This document shows positions 31,723 to 42,772 of a DNA stretch of 64,000 bases, in pieces; the stretch's first letter is position 1, and each line of letters starts with the position of its first letter. A program made the translations under genes and the position numbers. The stretch is taken from contig CP167917.1 in the NCBI GenBank assembly GCA_041504365.1, forward strand, positions 434,001 to 498,000. The letters run 5' to 3'. The notes under the pieces were generated by a model. That model was not told the origin of the DNA, did no database searches, and saw nothing but the letters and a program-made list of their open reading frames with translations. Source of the stretch: Dryocola sp. LX212. Lineage in GTDB: Bacteria; Pseudomonadota; Gammaproteobacteria; Enterobacterales; Enterobacteriaceae.

Positions 31723-32285
31723 ATGGACAGCCCTTTGGCTTCATCAAGCTTTCCTTGTGCCAGTAACAGCAGGTCGCAGACTTCACGCACCGCGCCGCGT
31801 CCGCCCGAAATGCGGGTTACGTAATCCGCGCGGGGAATGAGCAGGGGATGGGCATCGGCAACCGCCACGCTCAGCCCCACTTCCGCCATTACCGGCCAGT
31901 CGATAAGGTCGTCACCGACATAGGCTACCTGTTCAGGCGAGAGCGCGAGTTTAGCCAACAGGTCACGAAAAGCCAGCAGCTTATCGGATTGTCCCTGATA
32001 AAGATGGGTAATGCCTAACGTCTCGCAGCGGTCTTCAAGGAGCTTCGCCTTACGACCGGTAATAATAGCGACTTCAATACTGGAAGTGAGGGCGCAGCGG
32101 ATGCCGTAGCCATCCCGCACGTTAAAGGCCTTCAGCTCTTCGCCGCTGTTGCCCATGTAGATCAGGCCGTCGGACATGACGCCGTCCACATCCAGTATGA
32201 GCAAGCGCACGTTTGCTGCCCGCTCCATCACGCGCGCACTCACTGGCCCATAGCAGGTATCGAGTGACGCTTCAGGGTTACTCAT
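31719..32285 (-). CDS. kdsC: KdsC, Kdo-8-phosphate phosphatase
   Basis: This 188-residue HAD phosphatase releases Kdo from Kdo 8-phosphate. Nucleophile Asp32 and acid/base Asp34 are in LLILDVDGVMSDG, and the metal aspartates are in VGDDLIDWPVM. Part of the Kdo/LPS export operon. Confidence 0.97.
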   Translation of the reverse strand: MSNPEASLDTCYGPVSARVMERAANVRLLILDVDGVMSDGLIYMGNSGEELKAFNVRDGYGIRCALTSSIEVAIITGRKAKLLEDRCETLGITHLYQGQSDKLLAFRDLLAKLALSPEQVAYVGDDLIDWPVMAEVGLSVAVADAHPLLIPRADYVTRISGGRGAVREVCDLLLLAQGKLDEAKGLSI

Positions 32286-32301
32286 TCATTCTAATCCTTT
32301 G

Positions 32302-33288
32302 TTAAACCACGCCTGCGCGCAGCATGTCATGCATATGTACCACACCAATCAGCTGGTCGCCATCGGCGACCAGCACAGAGGTGATATGGCGGGACTGCAT
32401 CAGGTTGAGGGCATCGACGGCAAGCGTTCCCGGGCGCACCCGGATACCGCCTGTGGTCATTACGTCGGCGATGTTCAGGGTGTGCAAGTCGACACCCATA
32501 TCGAAGACGCGGCGCAGGTCACCATCGGTGAAAATCCCTTCGATCTTCATCAGGTCGTTGCAGATCACTGTCATGCCCATATTTTTACGGGTGATCTCCA
32601 GCAGCGCATCACGCAGGGTTGCGTCTTTGCTTACGTGGGGAATTTCGTCGCCAGTGTGCATGATATCGTTGACGCGCAGTAACAGTTTACGCCCCAGCGC
32701 GCCGCCCGGATGAGAGAGAGCAAAATCTTCCTGCGTAAAGCCGCGCGCTTTCAGCAACGCCACCGCCAGGGCATCGCCCATAACCAGCGTCGCCGTGGTG
32801 CTGGTGGTCGGTGCCAGACCAAGCGGGCAGGCTTCCTGTGGCACTTTAATGCACAGATGAATATCCGCCGCGCGGCCCATGGCACTCTCAGGGCGGCCAG
32901 TCATGCAGATTAGCGGCACCTGAAGACGTTTCAGCACGGGGATCAGCGCGAGAATTTCGTTAGATTCACCGGAGTTGGATATGGCAATCACCACGTCCTG
33001 AGGAGAAACCATACCCAGATCGCCGTGGCTCGCCTCACCTGGATGAACAAAGAACGCAGGCGTCCCGGTGCTGGCAAATGTCGCCGCCATTTTTTTGCCG
33101 ATATGGCCAGATTTGCCCATGCCCATCACGACGACTTTGCCGGGGCAGTAGAAAATCTTTTCGCAGGCGGCAGAGAAATCAGCGTTGATGTACTGATCGA
33201 GCTGCGCCAGACCTTCACGTTCAATATTAAGGACGTCTTTTCCCGCCTGTTGAAAGTCAAAGCCCGGCTGTAGTGCTATGTGTGACAT
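32302..33288 (-). CDS. kdsD: KdsD, D-arabinose 5-phosphate isomerase
   Basis: This 328-residue enzyme makes arabinose 5-phosphate for Kdo synthesis. It has a SIS isomerase domain (about 40-175, with VVMGMGKSGHIGKKMAATF and SNSGESNEI) and a CBS pair (about 205-328). I chose the start at 33288 (MSHIALQPGFDF) over 33312 on family length. 16 bp from both kdsC and yrbG. Confidence 0.97.
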   Translation of the reverse strand: MSHIALQPGFDFQQAGKDVLNIEREGLAQLDQYINADFSAACEKIFYCPGKVVVMGMGKSGHIGKKMAATFASTGTPAFFVHPGEASHGDLGMVSPQDVVIAISNSGESNEILALIPVLKRLQVPLICMTGRPESAMGRAADIHLCIKVPQEACPLGLAPTTSTTATLVMGDALAVALLKARGFTQEDFALSHPGGALGRKLLLRVNDIMHTGDEIPHVSKDATLRDALLEITRKNMGMTVICNDLMKIEGIFTDGDLRRVFDMGVDLHTLNIADVMTTGGIRVRPGTLAVDALNLMQSRHITSVLVADGDQLIGVVHMHDMLRAGVV

Positions 33289-33304
33289 ATTTTCCGTTTC
33301 CGAT

Positions 33305-34282
33305 TTATCCAACGACTGGTGAGGCCAAAAACCACAGCATCACGATCCATACGATAAAGGCACATGTTAACAGAGCGCCTGCCGCCTTGCCGATAGAGCG
33401 TGGCTTACGCCAGCAAAGCAGGGCGAAAATGGCACTAACCGCTAACATCACCCAGTAGTCACGGGCAAAGGCCAGCGGGTCAATATCGCCCGGGGCGATG
33501 AGCGCCGGGATGCCCAGCACGAACACAATATTAAATATATTCGACCCGATGATACTACCAATAGCAATGTCATCTTCGCCTTTACGCGCACCGGCAATGG
33601 TGGTGGCCAGTTCCGGCAGGCTGGTACCGATGGCTATCACCGTCAGGCCGATGACCAGCTCGCTCACGCCAAAGAAATTGGCCAGCACGGTGGCGTTATC
33701 GATAACCATGCGCGTCGCCATTGGCAAAATAATCAGCGCCACGGCGAGCCACAGAAATGCTACGGACAGGCTACCCTCCCTGGGGAGCTCGGCTATTTGC
33801 TCTCTGGTCAGGCTGTCGTGCCCCTGCTTTTCAGCCAGCCGCGCCAGCTTAACGATAAACAGCAAATAGAGCACCGCCGTCGCGATAAGCAGCGCGCCGT
33901 TTAGCCTGCTCAAATTATTATCGTAAAGAAGAAAACCCACAATGCCGCTGAAGACTAACATTAGGGGCAATTCGCGGCGCAGGATATCGGAATTGACGGT
34001 AAAAGGGTGCAGGAGCGCCGCCAGCCCCAGAATCAGCATAATATTAGTGATATTCGACCCTATCGCCGTGCCAACCGCCAGATCCAGCTGGCCGTGCAGG
34101 GCTGCCGAGCCTGCAACGATCATCTCCGGAAGGGACGTCCCGATGCTGACGACGGTCATACCAATAATCAGGGGCGGAATTCCCAAATTGCGGCAAAGTA
34201 TAGAAGCGGCAAACACCAGACGGTCGGCACCATAGACCACCAGAAGTAAACCGATAATTAACAGAGCCGTAGCTAACAGCAT
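33305..34282 (-). CDS. yrbG: YrbG, calcium/sodium antiporter family protein
   Basis: This 325-residue cation/Ca exchanger has about ten membrane helices in two inverted repeats, each with the alpha-repeat signature: GTSLPEMIVAG.. with GSNITNI, and GTSLPELATTI with GSNIFNIVFVLG. Physiological cation is not settled. First gene of the yrbG-kdsDC-lptCAB operon, divergent from mla. Confidence 0.95.
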   Translation of the reverse strand: MLLATALLIIGLLLVVYGADRLVFAASILCRNLGIPPLIIGMTVVSIGTSLPEMIVAGSAALHGQLDLAVGTAIGSNITNIMLILGLAALLHPFTVNSDILRRELPLMLVFSGIVGFLLYDNNLSRLNGALLIATAVLYLLFIVKLARLAEKQGHDSLTREQIAELPREGSLSVAFLWLAVALIILPMATRMVIDNATVLANFFGVSELVIGLTVIAIGTSLPELATTIAGARKGEDDIAIGSIIGSNIFNIVFVLGIPALIAPGDIDPLAFARDYWVMLAVSAIFALLCWRKPRSIGKAAGALLTCAFIVWIVMLWFLASPVVG

Positions 34283-34511
34283 GCAAAATCCTTTATTCAG
34301 GTATAATCGCCGGTCCTGGGCCTGAAAATATCCGGCGGGGCGCGCAGATCTGAAGGGTATACAGTAATCCTCAATTCTGACTTTAAGCGCCCTAAAAGTA
34401 AAACAAATGCCAGCTTTCGCTAATCGCAGCGGGTAATATTCTGTATAAATAATGGGTTTCCACTGCGTTTAGCATCAGGCTTTACCCATACACTCTTTAA
34501 AAGGAAGGATG
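34283..34511. promoter_or_regulatory. Divergent promoter region yrbG / mlaF
   Basis: A 229-bp interval between two divergent envelope operons. It contains AT-rich stretches (for example TAATATTCTGTATAAATAATGG near 34433) that could carry the mla promoter. No gene is seen. Confidence 0.5.
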
Positions 34512-35327
34512 ATGAGCCAGACAGAGGCGAATCTGGTCGACATTCGCGGAGTGAGTTTCTCACGGGGGAGTCGACAGATATTCGACAACATTTCGCTGAC
34601 CGTGCCGCGAGGCAAGATCACTGCCATTATGGGCCCATCCGGCATAGGGAAAACAACGCTGCTGCGCCTGATTGGCGGGCAAATCGCCCCTGAACGCGGC
34701 GAAATTCTCTTCGACGGTGAAAACGTGCCGGAGATGTCGCGCTCGCGCCTGTTCACCGTGCGTAAACGCATGAGCATGCTGTTCCAGTCCGGTGCGCTGT
34801 TTACCGATCTCAACGTCTTTGAAAATGTCGCTTACCCGCTGCGCGAACATCGTCGTCTGCCGGAGCCGCTGCTGCGCAGTACGGTCATGATGAAGCTTGA
34901 GGCTGTTGGACTACGGGGCGCTGCGAATTTAATGCCGTCTGAACTGTCCGGCGGTATGGCCCGCCGCGCCGCGCTTGCCCGTGCGATTGCGCTTGAGCCA
35001 GACCTGATCATGTTTGACGAGCCTTTCGTCGGCCAGGATCCTATCACCATGGGCGTGCTGGTAAAACTCATCTCAGAACTAAACAGCGCCTTAGGCGTTA
35101 CCTGCATCGTGGTCTCCCACGACGTGCCGGAAGTGCTGAGCATTGCCGACTACGCCTATATCGTTGCCGACCAGCACATCGTGGCCGAGGGCAGCCCGGA
35201 AACGCTTCGCGACAACACGGAGCCTCGAGTGCGTCAGTTCCTCGACGGGATAGCGGACGGGCCGGTGCCATTCCGCTATCCAGCGGCGGATTACCAATCC
35301 GATCTATTATCTGAAACAGGGAGTTAG
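34512..35327 (+). CDS. mlaF: MlaF, phospholipid-trafficking ABC ATPase
   Basis: This 271-residue ATPase of the Mla complex has Walker A GPSGIGKT, signature LSGGMARR, Walker B LIMFDEPFVGQDP and a switch histidine in VVSHDVPE. Two ATG codons are adjacent; the second (34512) is better spaced from AAGGAAGG. It works with MlaE, MlaD and MlaB to keep outer-membrane lipid asymmetry. Confidence 0.97.
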   Translation: MSQTEANLVDIRGVSFSRGSRQIFDNISLTVPRGKITAIMGPSGIGKTTLLRLIGGQIAPERGEILFDGENVPEMSRSRLFTVRKRMSMLFQSGALFTDLNVFENVAYPLREHRRLPEPLLRSTVMMKLEAVGLRGAANLMPSELSGGMARRAALARAIALEPDLIMFDEPFVGQDPITMGVLVKLISELNSALGVTCIVVSHDVPEVLSIADYAYIVADQHIVAEGSPETLRDNTEPRVRQFLDGIADGPVPFRYPAADYQSDLLSETGS

Positions 35328-36116
<789 letters not shown>

Positions 36117-36120
36117 GTTC

Positions 36121-36660
36121 ATGCAAACTAAGAAATTTGAAACTGGAGTGGGGGCGTTTCTGATTGTGGCGCTGGTGGCCATTATCTTCCTGTGTCTGAA
36201 AGTGGCGAATGTCACCTCGTTACGCAGCGAGCCGACTTATCGCGTCTATGCGACCTTCGACAATATTGGCGGCCTGAATACCGGTTCCCCGGTTCGTCTG
36301 GGCGGCGTGGTTATCGGGCGTGTTGAAAGCATCGCGCTTGATGAGAAGACCTATCTTCCCCGCGTAACCATGGAAATTGAACAACGCTACAACCACATTC
36401 CCGATACTAGCTCGCTGGCGATCAGGACCTCTGGCCTGCTGGGGGAGCAGTTCCTGGCGCTGAACTTGGGTTTTGACGACCCGGAACTCGGCTCGTCTAT
36501 CCTTAAAGACGGGGGCACCATTCAGGACACCAAATCAGCCTTAGTTCTCGAAGATCTGATCGGCCAGTTCCTGTACAAGAGCGGGAACGGTGACGAAAAG
36601 AAATCCGGGGATACCGGGCAGCCTGAGGCAGCTTCAGCGCAGCCAGACACCACGAACTAA
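36121..36660 (+). CDS. mlaD: MlaD, MCE-domain lipid-binding protein
   Basis: This 179-residue inner-membrane-anchored protein has one helix (about residues 9-29) and one MCE domain (about 38-120, TFDNIGGLNTGSPVRLGGVVIGRV), forming a hexameric ring over MlaE. The start at 36121 follows the mlaE stop; the upstream in-frame ATG at 36106 lies inside mlaE. The acidic C-terminal tail is slightly shorter than in E. coli (183). Confidence 0.96.
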   Translation: MQTKKFETGVGAFLIVALVAIIFLCLKVANVTSLRSEPTYRVYATFDNIGGLNTGSPVRLGGVVIGRVESIALDEKTYLPRVTMEIEQRYNHIPDTSSLAIRTSGLLGEQFLALNLGFDDPELGSSILKDGGTIQDTKSALVLEDLIGQFLYKSGNGDEKKSGDTGQPEAASAQPDTTN

Positions 36661-36678
36661 TCAACGAGGAAAGTTATT

Positions 36679-37311
36679 ATGTTTAAACGTTTTGTGATGA
36701 TCGCCATGCTGGTGATTGCACCGTTCGCTATGGCGTCGGCAGACCAGACTAATCCTTATAAGCTGATGAACGAAGCGGCGCAGAAAACCTTCGATCGTCT
36801 GAAAACCGAGCAGCCGAAAATTCGCCAGAATCCGAACTATCTGCGCGATATCGTGGGCCAGGAGCTGCTGCCATACGTGCAAATCAAATACGCCGGTGCG
36901 CTGGTGTTAGGCCGCTACTACAAAGATGCGACCCCGGCACAACGTGACGCCTATTTTAAGGCGTTCGAAGAGTACCTGAAACAGGCCTACGGTCAGGCGC
37001 TGGCAATGTATAACGGCCAGTCTTATCAAATTGCCCCGGAAAAGCCGCTTGGCGATGCGACCATCATCCCTATCCGCGTAACCATCATCGATCCAAACGG
37101 CCGCCCGCCGGTGCGCCTGGACTTCCAGTGGCGTAAGAACAGTCAGACCGGTAACTGGCAGGCGTTCGACATGATTGCCGAAGGCGTCAGCATGATCACC
37201 ACCAAGCAAAATGAGTGGAGCGATATTCTGCGTACCAAAGGTATCGAAGGCCTGACCGCGCAGCTGAAGTCTATCTCACAGCAGCCGATCACCCTGGAAA
37301 ACAAAAAGTAA
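36679..37311 (+). CDS. mlaC: MlaC, periplasmic phospholipid shuttle
   Basis: This 210-residue protein has a signal peptide of about 21 residues (ending AMASA) and a Tol2/MlaC domain, with conserved [32 protein letters not shown]. It carries phospholipid between MlaA-OmpC and MlaFEDB. Its stop overlaps the mlaB start (TAATG). Confidence 0.97.
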   Translation: MFKRFVMIAMLVIAPFAMASADQTNPYKLMNEAAQKTFDRLKTEQPKIRQNPNYLRDIVGQELLPYVQIKYAGALVLGRYYKDATPAQRDAYFKAFEEYLKQAYGQALAMYNGQSYQIAPEKPLGDATIIPIRVTIIDPNGRPPVRLDFQWRKNSQTGNWQAFDMIAEGVSMITTKQNEWSDILRTKGIEGLTAQLKSISQQPITLENKK

Positions 37312-37616
37312 TGAGCGAACAGCTGAGCTGGACCCGTGAGGGCAGTACGCTGAGGCTTGCTGGTGAGCTGGACAGCGAAACGGTCCAGACGCTGTGGGCA
37401 GATCGTCATAAAGTGATGGGCAGCGTGCAGTCGCTCGATCTTTCAGATTTATCTCGGGTGGATACCGCAGGGGTTGCCCTGCTCATCCATTTGATTGCCC
37501 AGGCCCGCATGCAGGGTAATGAGGTCATGCTGCACGGTGCCAGCGACAAGCTGCAAACGCTGGTGCAACTTTATAACCTGCCGCAAGGCCTGCTGCCTGC
37601 CTTTGCAAACCAATAA
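37311..37616 (+). CDS. mlaB: MlaB, STAS-domain subunit of the Mla complex
   Basis: This 101-residue STAS protein supports MlaF assembly and ATPase activity. The STAS motif SLDLSDLSRVDTAGVALLIHL includes the conserved Asp-Thr. I start it at the ATG at 37311 overlapping the mlaC stop rather than at 37215 inside mlaC. Confidence 0.95.
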   Translation: MSEQLSWTREGSTLRLAGELDSETVQTLWADRHKVMGSVQSLDLSDLSRVDTAGVALLIHLIAQARMQGNEVMLHGASDKLQTLVQLYNLPQGLLPAFANQ

Positions 37617-37637
37617 TTTCATAGCGTTACTCCCCGC

Positions 37638-37669
37638 GCCCTCAGGTCTGCCCGACCCGGGGGCTTTTT
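37638..37669 (+). terminator. Terminator after mlaFEDCB
   Basis: GCCCTC-A-GGTC pairs with GACC-C-GGGGGC (one A/C mismatch, loop TGCCC) and is followed by five T, 21 bp after mlaB. Confidence 0.8.
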
Positions 37670-37739
37670 GCTTATTTAAGCTGACGCCACTTTCCTCTAA
37701 GATGTGTGGCTAATTCACTAACCGACGAATATATATCCC

Positions 37740-37994
37740 ATGGAAAATCATGAAATTCAGACAGTGCTGATGAACGCGCTGCCCCTCCAGGAAGTTCACG
37801 TCACCGGCGACGGTAGCCACTTTCAGGTGATTGCGGTGGGAGAGCTGTTCGGCGAGTTAAGTCGCGTGAAAAAACAGCAAACGGTCTATGCGCCGCTGAT
37901 GGAACTCATCGCCGATAACCGTATTCACGCCGTGTCGATCAAAACCTTTACTCCCCAGGAGTGGGCCCGCGATCGCAAGCTAAATGGTCTTTGA
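37740..37994 (+). CDS. ibaG: IbaG, BolA-family acid-stress protein
   Basis: This 84-residue BolA-fold protein (E. coli YrbA/IbaG) has the conserved C-terminal [14 protein letters not shown]. BolA-family proteins bind monothiol glutaredoxins and Fe-S clusters. It is upstream of murA by 52 bp in the same direction. Confidence 0.95.
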   Translation: MENHEIQTVLMNALPLQEVHVTGDGSHFQVIAVGELFGELSRVKKQQTVYAPLMELIADNRIHAVSIKTFTPQEWARDRKLNGL

Positions 37995-38034
37995 GCAATT
38001 CGCCATAGCGGGTTGTAATACTTGAATTCAATAG

Positions 38035-39315
<1,281 letters not shown>

Positions 39316-39331
39316 TTTCGCAGTCTAAGAG

Positions 39332-39363
39332 ACCGGGGGTTTATCAATCCCCGGTTTTTTTTT
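39332..39363 (+). terminator. Terminator of murA
   Basis: ACCGGGG / CCCCGGT form a 7-bp stem followed by nine T, 17 bp after murA. Confidence 0.92.
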
Positions 39364-39400
39364 GCCATAATCAAAGCAGAACTTCAGAACAGCTATCGCG

Positions 39401-40498
39401 ATGATTAAATCCCTTTATATCGACAACTACCGCTCCGTCCGCAAACTCTCCATCGATCTGGAACGTCTTAACGTCGTATTCGGGCCAAACGGCTGCGGTA
39501 AATCCAATATCTATAAGGCAATTCATCTGATCCACGGGGCGGCCACCGGGGAGCTGTCGCACTGGTTATCCGACGAGGGCGGTATTCATAAGGCGATGTG
39601 GGCCGGGGATCGTGCAAAGGGCTACGCCAGCTCGCCCCGTCGCGTCACGCTTGGCGTAGAGACGGACAGCTTCGAATATGAACTGCAGGTCGGCTTTCCG
39701 GAGAAGCTGCCTTATCCGACCATGTTCGGCCTCGATCCTATTGTTAAAGAAGAGCAGATCTGGCTAAGTGGTTTTCTACGCCGCCCTTCGTCCAGCATCA
39801 TGCAGCGGCGTAACCAGACGGTATTCCTAAATAATGTTAACGGTGAAAAGATCACCCACGCCGCCACGCTCTATGAAAATGAATCGCTGTTCGGCCAGCT
39901 CGGTGAACCGCATCTCTACCCTGAAGTCTCGAGCGCGCGGGAAACGCTGCGCAACTGGCGCTTTTATCATGAGTTTGATATCTCGAAGGGGGCCGGCCTG
40001 CGATTGCCGCAGGTTGGCTATCGTTCACCGATACTCAGCGGCGATGGATTAAACCTGGCGGCGGCGTTTCAGACGATTGTGGAAATAGGGGACAGCGATC
40101 TGCTGTTTACGGTGCTGGAAGAAGCTTTCCCGGAGTGCGCTTTTTTCTGCGATAACGGCACTGGCCGCTTCCAGATGATGATGAACCGTCGGGGAATCAA
40201 CCGTCCGCTTGAGTCGGCCGAATTTTCCGACGGGACGTTGCGCTTCCTGTGCCTGGCCGTGGCGTTGCTAAGCCCGCGCCCGCCGGGTTTCATTGCCCTC
40301 AACGAGCCGGAAAACAGCCTTCATCCGCAGATGCTTCCGGCCCTGGCGCGTTTAATCGCCGAAGCCAGCCGATATACGCAAATCTGGCTGACCAGCCACT
40401 CCCGCGAGCTGGCGCAGCTTATCGAGAAACACACGGCATTTACGCTTTACGAACTGGGCATCGAAAACGGTGAAACGCGGGTAAACCGGCTGACGTAA
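39401..40498 (+). CDS. AAA/SMC-like predicted ATPase (COG4637-type), function unknown
   Basis: This 365-residue protein has an ABC/RecF-like ATPase layout: Walker A GPNGCGKS (residues 28-35), a middle helical and beta insertion, signature-like FSDGTLRFLCLAVAL (about 272-286), Walker B region FIALNEPENSLHPQML and a switch histidine in TSHSREL. The Walker B aspartate is replaced by Asn (ALNEPE). There is no TOPRIM nuclease as in OLD proteins and no partner gene. No clear Shine-Dalgarno precedes the ATG. It sits exactly at the point where the murA block joins the yhaK block, which are apart in E. coli, and its stop is 2 bp from the yhaK stop. Confidence 0.8.
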   Translation: MIKSLYIDNYRSVRKLSIDLERLNVVFGPNGCGKSNIYKAIHLIHGAATGELSHWLSDEGGIHKAMWAGDRAKGYASSPRRVTLGVETDSFEYELQVGFPEKLPYPTMFGLDPIVKEEQIWLSGFLRRPSSSIMQRRNQTVFLNNVNGEKITHAATLYENESLFGQLGEPHLYPEVSSARETLRNWRFYHEFDISKGAGLRLPQVGYRSPILSGDGLNLAAAFQTIVEIGDSDLLFTVLEEAFPECAFFCDNGTGRFQMMMNRRGINRPLESAEFSDGTLRFLCLAVALLSPRPPGFIALNEPENSLHPQMLPALARLIAEASRYTQIWLTSHSRELAQLIEKHTAFTLYELGIENGETRVNRLT

Positions 40499-40500
40499 TG

Positions 40501-41202
40501 TTAAACCGGCAGGTCGATCAGCAGCGCGCGCAGCGGCGAGTCGGCAACCAACGTGATGTTTGCCTCGTCGCGGATAAACGCACCGTCGCCGCAGGCCAAT
40601 CCTTCCTGCTCTTTGGTATGCGTTACGGCGTGAACGGTACCGTGAATGGATTGCAGATAGGCCCTTGGGCCGTGCAGCTGGAAGCTGAGCTGTTCCCCTT
40701 TCTGCAGCTCGATATGGTGCAGCCAGACCTGCTGGCGAAGCTGAAGGCTACCCTGACTGCCGTCTGGCGAGGCAAGCAGCTGCTGGGCCTGGTCCGCAAT
40801 TGTCAGCTTCTGTACCTGAGGATTCTCCCTTTCAGGGCAGGCGTCCAGCCAGATTTGCAGGCGCGTCAGCGAACGTTCTTTGCTGAGGTTGTGCTCGCTG
40901 TAGCTGACGTCCGGCTGGGTGGAAAGCAGCAGGGCTTCCCCCGCTTTTGCCTGTACGTGGTTACCTTCACTGTCGCGGTATTCGGCTTCACCTTCCAGAA
41001 TCAGATTTAAAATGTCTACTTTCGGGTAGGTCCGCGGCTGGAAAGAAGCCCCCGGTGCCAGCACTTCCTGGTTGAGAACGCGCAAGGAGGCATAGCCCAG
41101 CAATTTGGGGTCGAAGTAGTGACCGAAGGAGAACGTATAGCGAGCCTGCAGCCATCCGTAGTCCGCATTCCCACATTGTTTGGCGGTTCTTGGCGTAATC
41201 AT
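40501..41202 (-). CDS. yhaK: YhaK, pirin-like bicupin protein
   Basis: This 233-residue pirin-family protein closely matches E. coli YhaK in length and sequence (RYTFSFGHYFDPKLLGYASLRVLNQEVLAPG). Two cupin domains are expected; E. coli YhaK is reported as redox-sensitive and induced by nitrosative stress. I use the ATG at 41202 rather than 41256. Divergent from yhaJ with a 106-bp gap. Confidence 0.93.
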   Translation of the reverse strand: MITPRTAKQCGNADYGWLQARYTFSFGHYFDPKLLGYASLRVLNQEVLAPGASFQPRTYPKVDILNLILEGEAEYRDSEGNHVQAKAGEALLLSTQPDVSYSEHNLSKERSLTRLQIWLDACPERENPQVQKLTIADQAQQLLASPDGSQGSLQLRQQVWLHHIELQKGEQLSFQLHGPRAYLQSIHGTVHAVTHTKEQEGLACGDGAFIRDEANITLVADSPLRALLIDLPV

Positions 41203-41308
41203 AATATTTTGACCTCTTTTTACACTCAACCCATGGTAAAGGTCTGGACGGTGCATTGTTAGCCAGTTAATCTGCTCGCTATGTTCAAATTTCCTGAATG
41301 AGAACGAG

Positions 41309-42199
41309 ATGGCTAAAGAGAGAGCATTGACGCTTGAGGCACTGAGGGTGATGGACGCGATCGACCGTCGTGGCAGCTTTGCCGCCGCTGCGGACGAGCT
41401 GGGACGTGTACCGTCAGCCCTTAGCTACACCATGCAAAAATTAGAAGAAGAACTGGATGTTGTGCTGTTTGACCGCTCTGGCCATCGCACCAAATTCACC
41501 AACGTCGGACGAATGCTGCTGGAGCGCGGGCGCGTCCTGCTGGAAGCGGCGGACAAACTCACGACTGACGCAGAGGCGCTGGCGCGCGGCTGGGAAACCC
41601 ATCTGACGATTGTCACAGAAGCCCTGATCCCCTCCGTCAAACTGTTCCCGCTTGTCGATAAGCTCGCGCAGAAGGCGGATACCCAGCTTTCCGTGATCAC
41701 GGAAGTGCTGGCAGGAGCATGGGAGCGGCTTGAGCAGGGCAGGGCAGATATCGTCATTGCCCCAGATATGCACTTCCGTTCGTCCTCAGAGATCAACTCG
41801 CGCAAGCTCTATTCGGTGATGAGCGTGTATGTCGCCGCACCGGATCACCCTATCCACAGCGAGCCAGAACCGCTGTCCGAAGTCACCCGCGTGAAGTATC
41901 GCGGCATTGCGGTGGCGGATACGGCCCGCGAACGGCCTGTGTTAACCGTTCAGCTTCTGGATAAGCAGCCGCGTTTAACCGTCAGCTCGATGGCAGATAA
42001 ACGTCTGGCGCTGCTGGCGGGCCTGGGCGTGGCGACCATGCCGTACCCGCTGGTGGAGCAGGATATCGCTGAAGGGCGCTTACGCGTGGTCAGCCCGGAG
42101 TACATCAGGGAAATTGATATAATTATGGCGTGGCGGCGTGACAGCATGGGGGAAGCGAAAGCGTGGTGCCTGCGCGAGATACCTAAGCTTCTGAAATAA
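41309..42199 (+). CDS. yhaJ: YhaJ, LysR-type transcriptional regulator
   Basis: This 296-residue LysR regulator has an N-terminal winged helix (about residues 5-65, MDAIDRRGSFAAAADELGRVPSALSYTMQKLE) and a periplasmic-binding-like effector domain (about 92-295). In E. coli it senses aromatic compounds such as nitrotoluene products and controls yqjF and yhaK. Both targets are nearby here, which fits a retained local regulon. Confidence 0.95.
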   Translation: MAKERALTLEALRVMDAIDRRGSFAAAADELGRVPSALSYTMQKLEEELDVVLFDRSGHRTKFTNVGRMLLERGRVLLEAADKLTTDAEALARGWETHLTIVTEALIPSVKLFPLVDKLAQKADTQLSVITEVLAGAWERLEQGRADIVIAPDMHFRSSSEINSRKLYSVMSVYVAAPDHPIHSEPEPLSEVTRVKYRGIAVADTARERPVLTVQLLDKQPRLTVSSMADKRLALLAGLGVATMPYPLVEQDIAEGRLRVVSPEYIREIDIIMAWRRDSMGEAKAWCLREIPKLLK

Positions 42200-42249
42200 A
42201 AGCTGGAAGACGCCTTCATTTATCCACACTGCATATTGTGAACCTTTAG

Positions 42250-42275
42250 GGCGGATGAACAAAGCGTCATCCGCC
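42250..42275. repeat. REP-like palindrome between yhaJ and yhaH
   Basis: GGCGGATGA ... TCATCCGCC forms a strong palindrome of REP type between convergent yhaJ and yhaH. Confidence 0.65.
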
Positions 42276-42283
42276 AGCAATCC

Positions 42284-42667
42284 TCAGTCGCTCACCAACC
42301 TTGCATCCATCTGCTTAGGATCGCTGCCAAAGCGGTTCTCGCCCGGCGTGCCGTTCTGACAGTTGAAAATCAGGATCACGATCCAGCCGATAATTGGGAT
42401 CAGCACCAGCAGCAGCCACCATGCTGAACGATCGGTATCGTGCAGGCGGCGGAACTGAACGGCCCAAGACGGTAACATGATCAGCAAACCGTAAATCGTG
42501 GTGAGCATCCCTTCATCGGCGGCGATTTTCAGCCCCAGCATTTTATCCAGAGTGCTCAGAACCCCGGTCAACACCAGGTTGACGAGAATAAACATCCAGT
42601 ATTCTTTGCGGCGCGCACGTCCGCGAAAGCCAACATAGTTTCTTAAAACTTTGAAATACCAATCCAT
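42284..42667 (-). CDS. yhaH: YhaH, DUF805 inner-membrane protein
   Basis: This 127-residue membrane protein has about three to four helices and the DUF805 signature FRGRARRKEYWMFILVN near the N-terminus. Function unknown. Confidence 0.92.
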   Translation of the reverse strand: MDWYFKVLRNYVGFRGRARRKEYWMFILVNLVLTGVLSTLDKMLGLKIAADEGMLTTIYGLLIMLPSWAVQFRRLHDTDRSAWWLLLVLIPIIGWIVILIFNCQNGTPGENRFGSDPKQMDARLVSD

Positions 42668-42772
42668 TTGCGGCCTGCCTTGAGTAGTCGGTCAATCACT
42701 TGATCTGTAAGCGATCTCTTCAAGAATAGCCGTGAATGGATTATGCGTAAATCATATGAATGATGAATGTTA

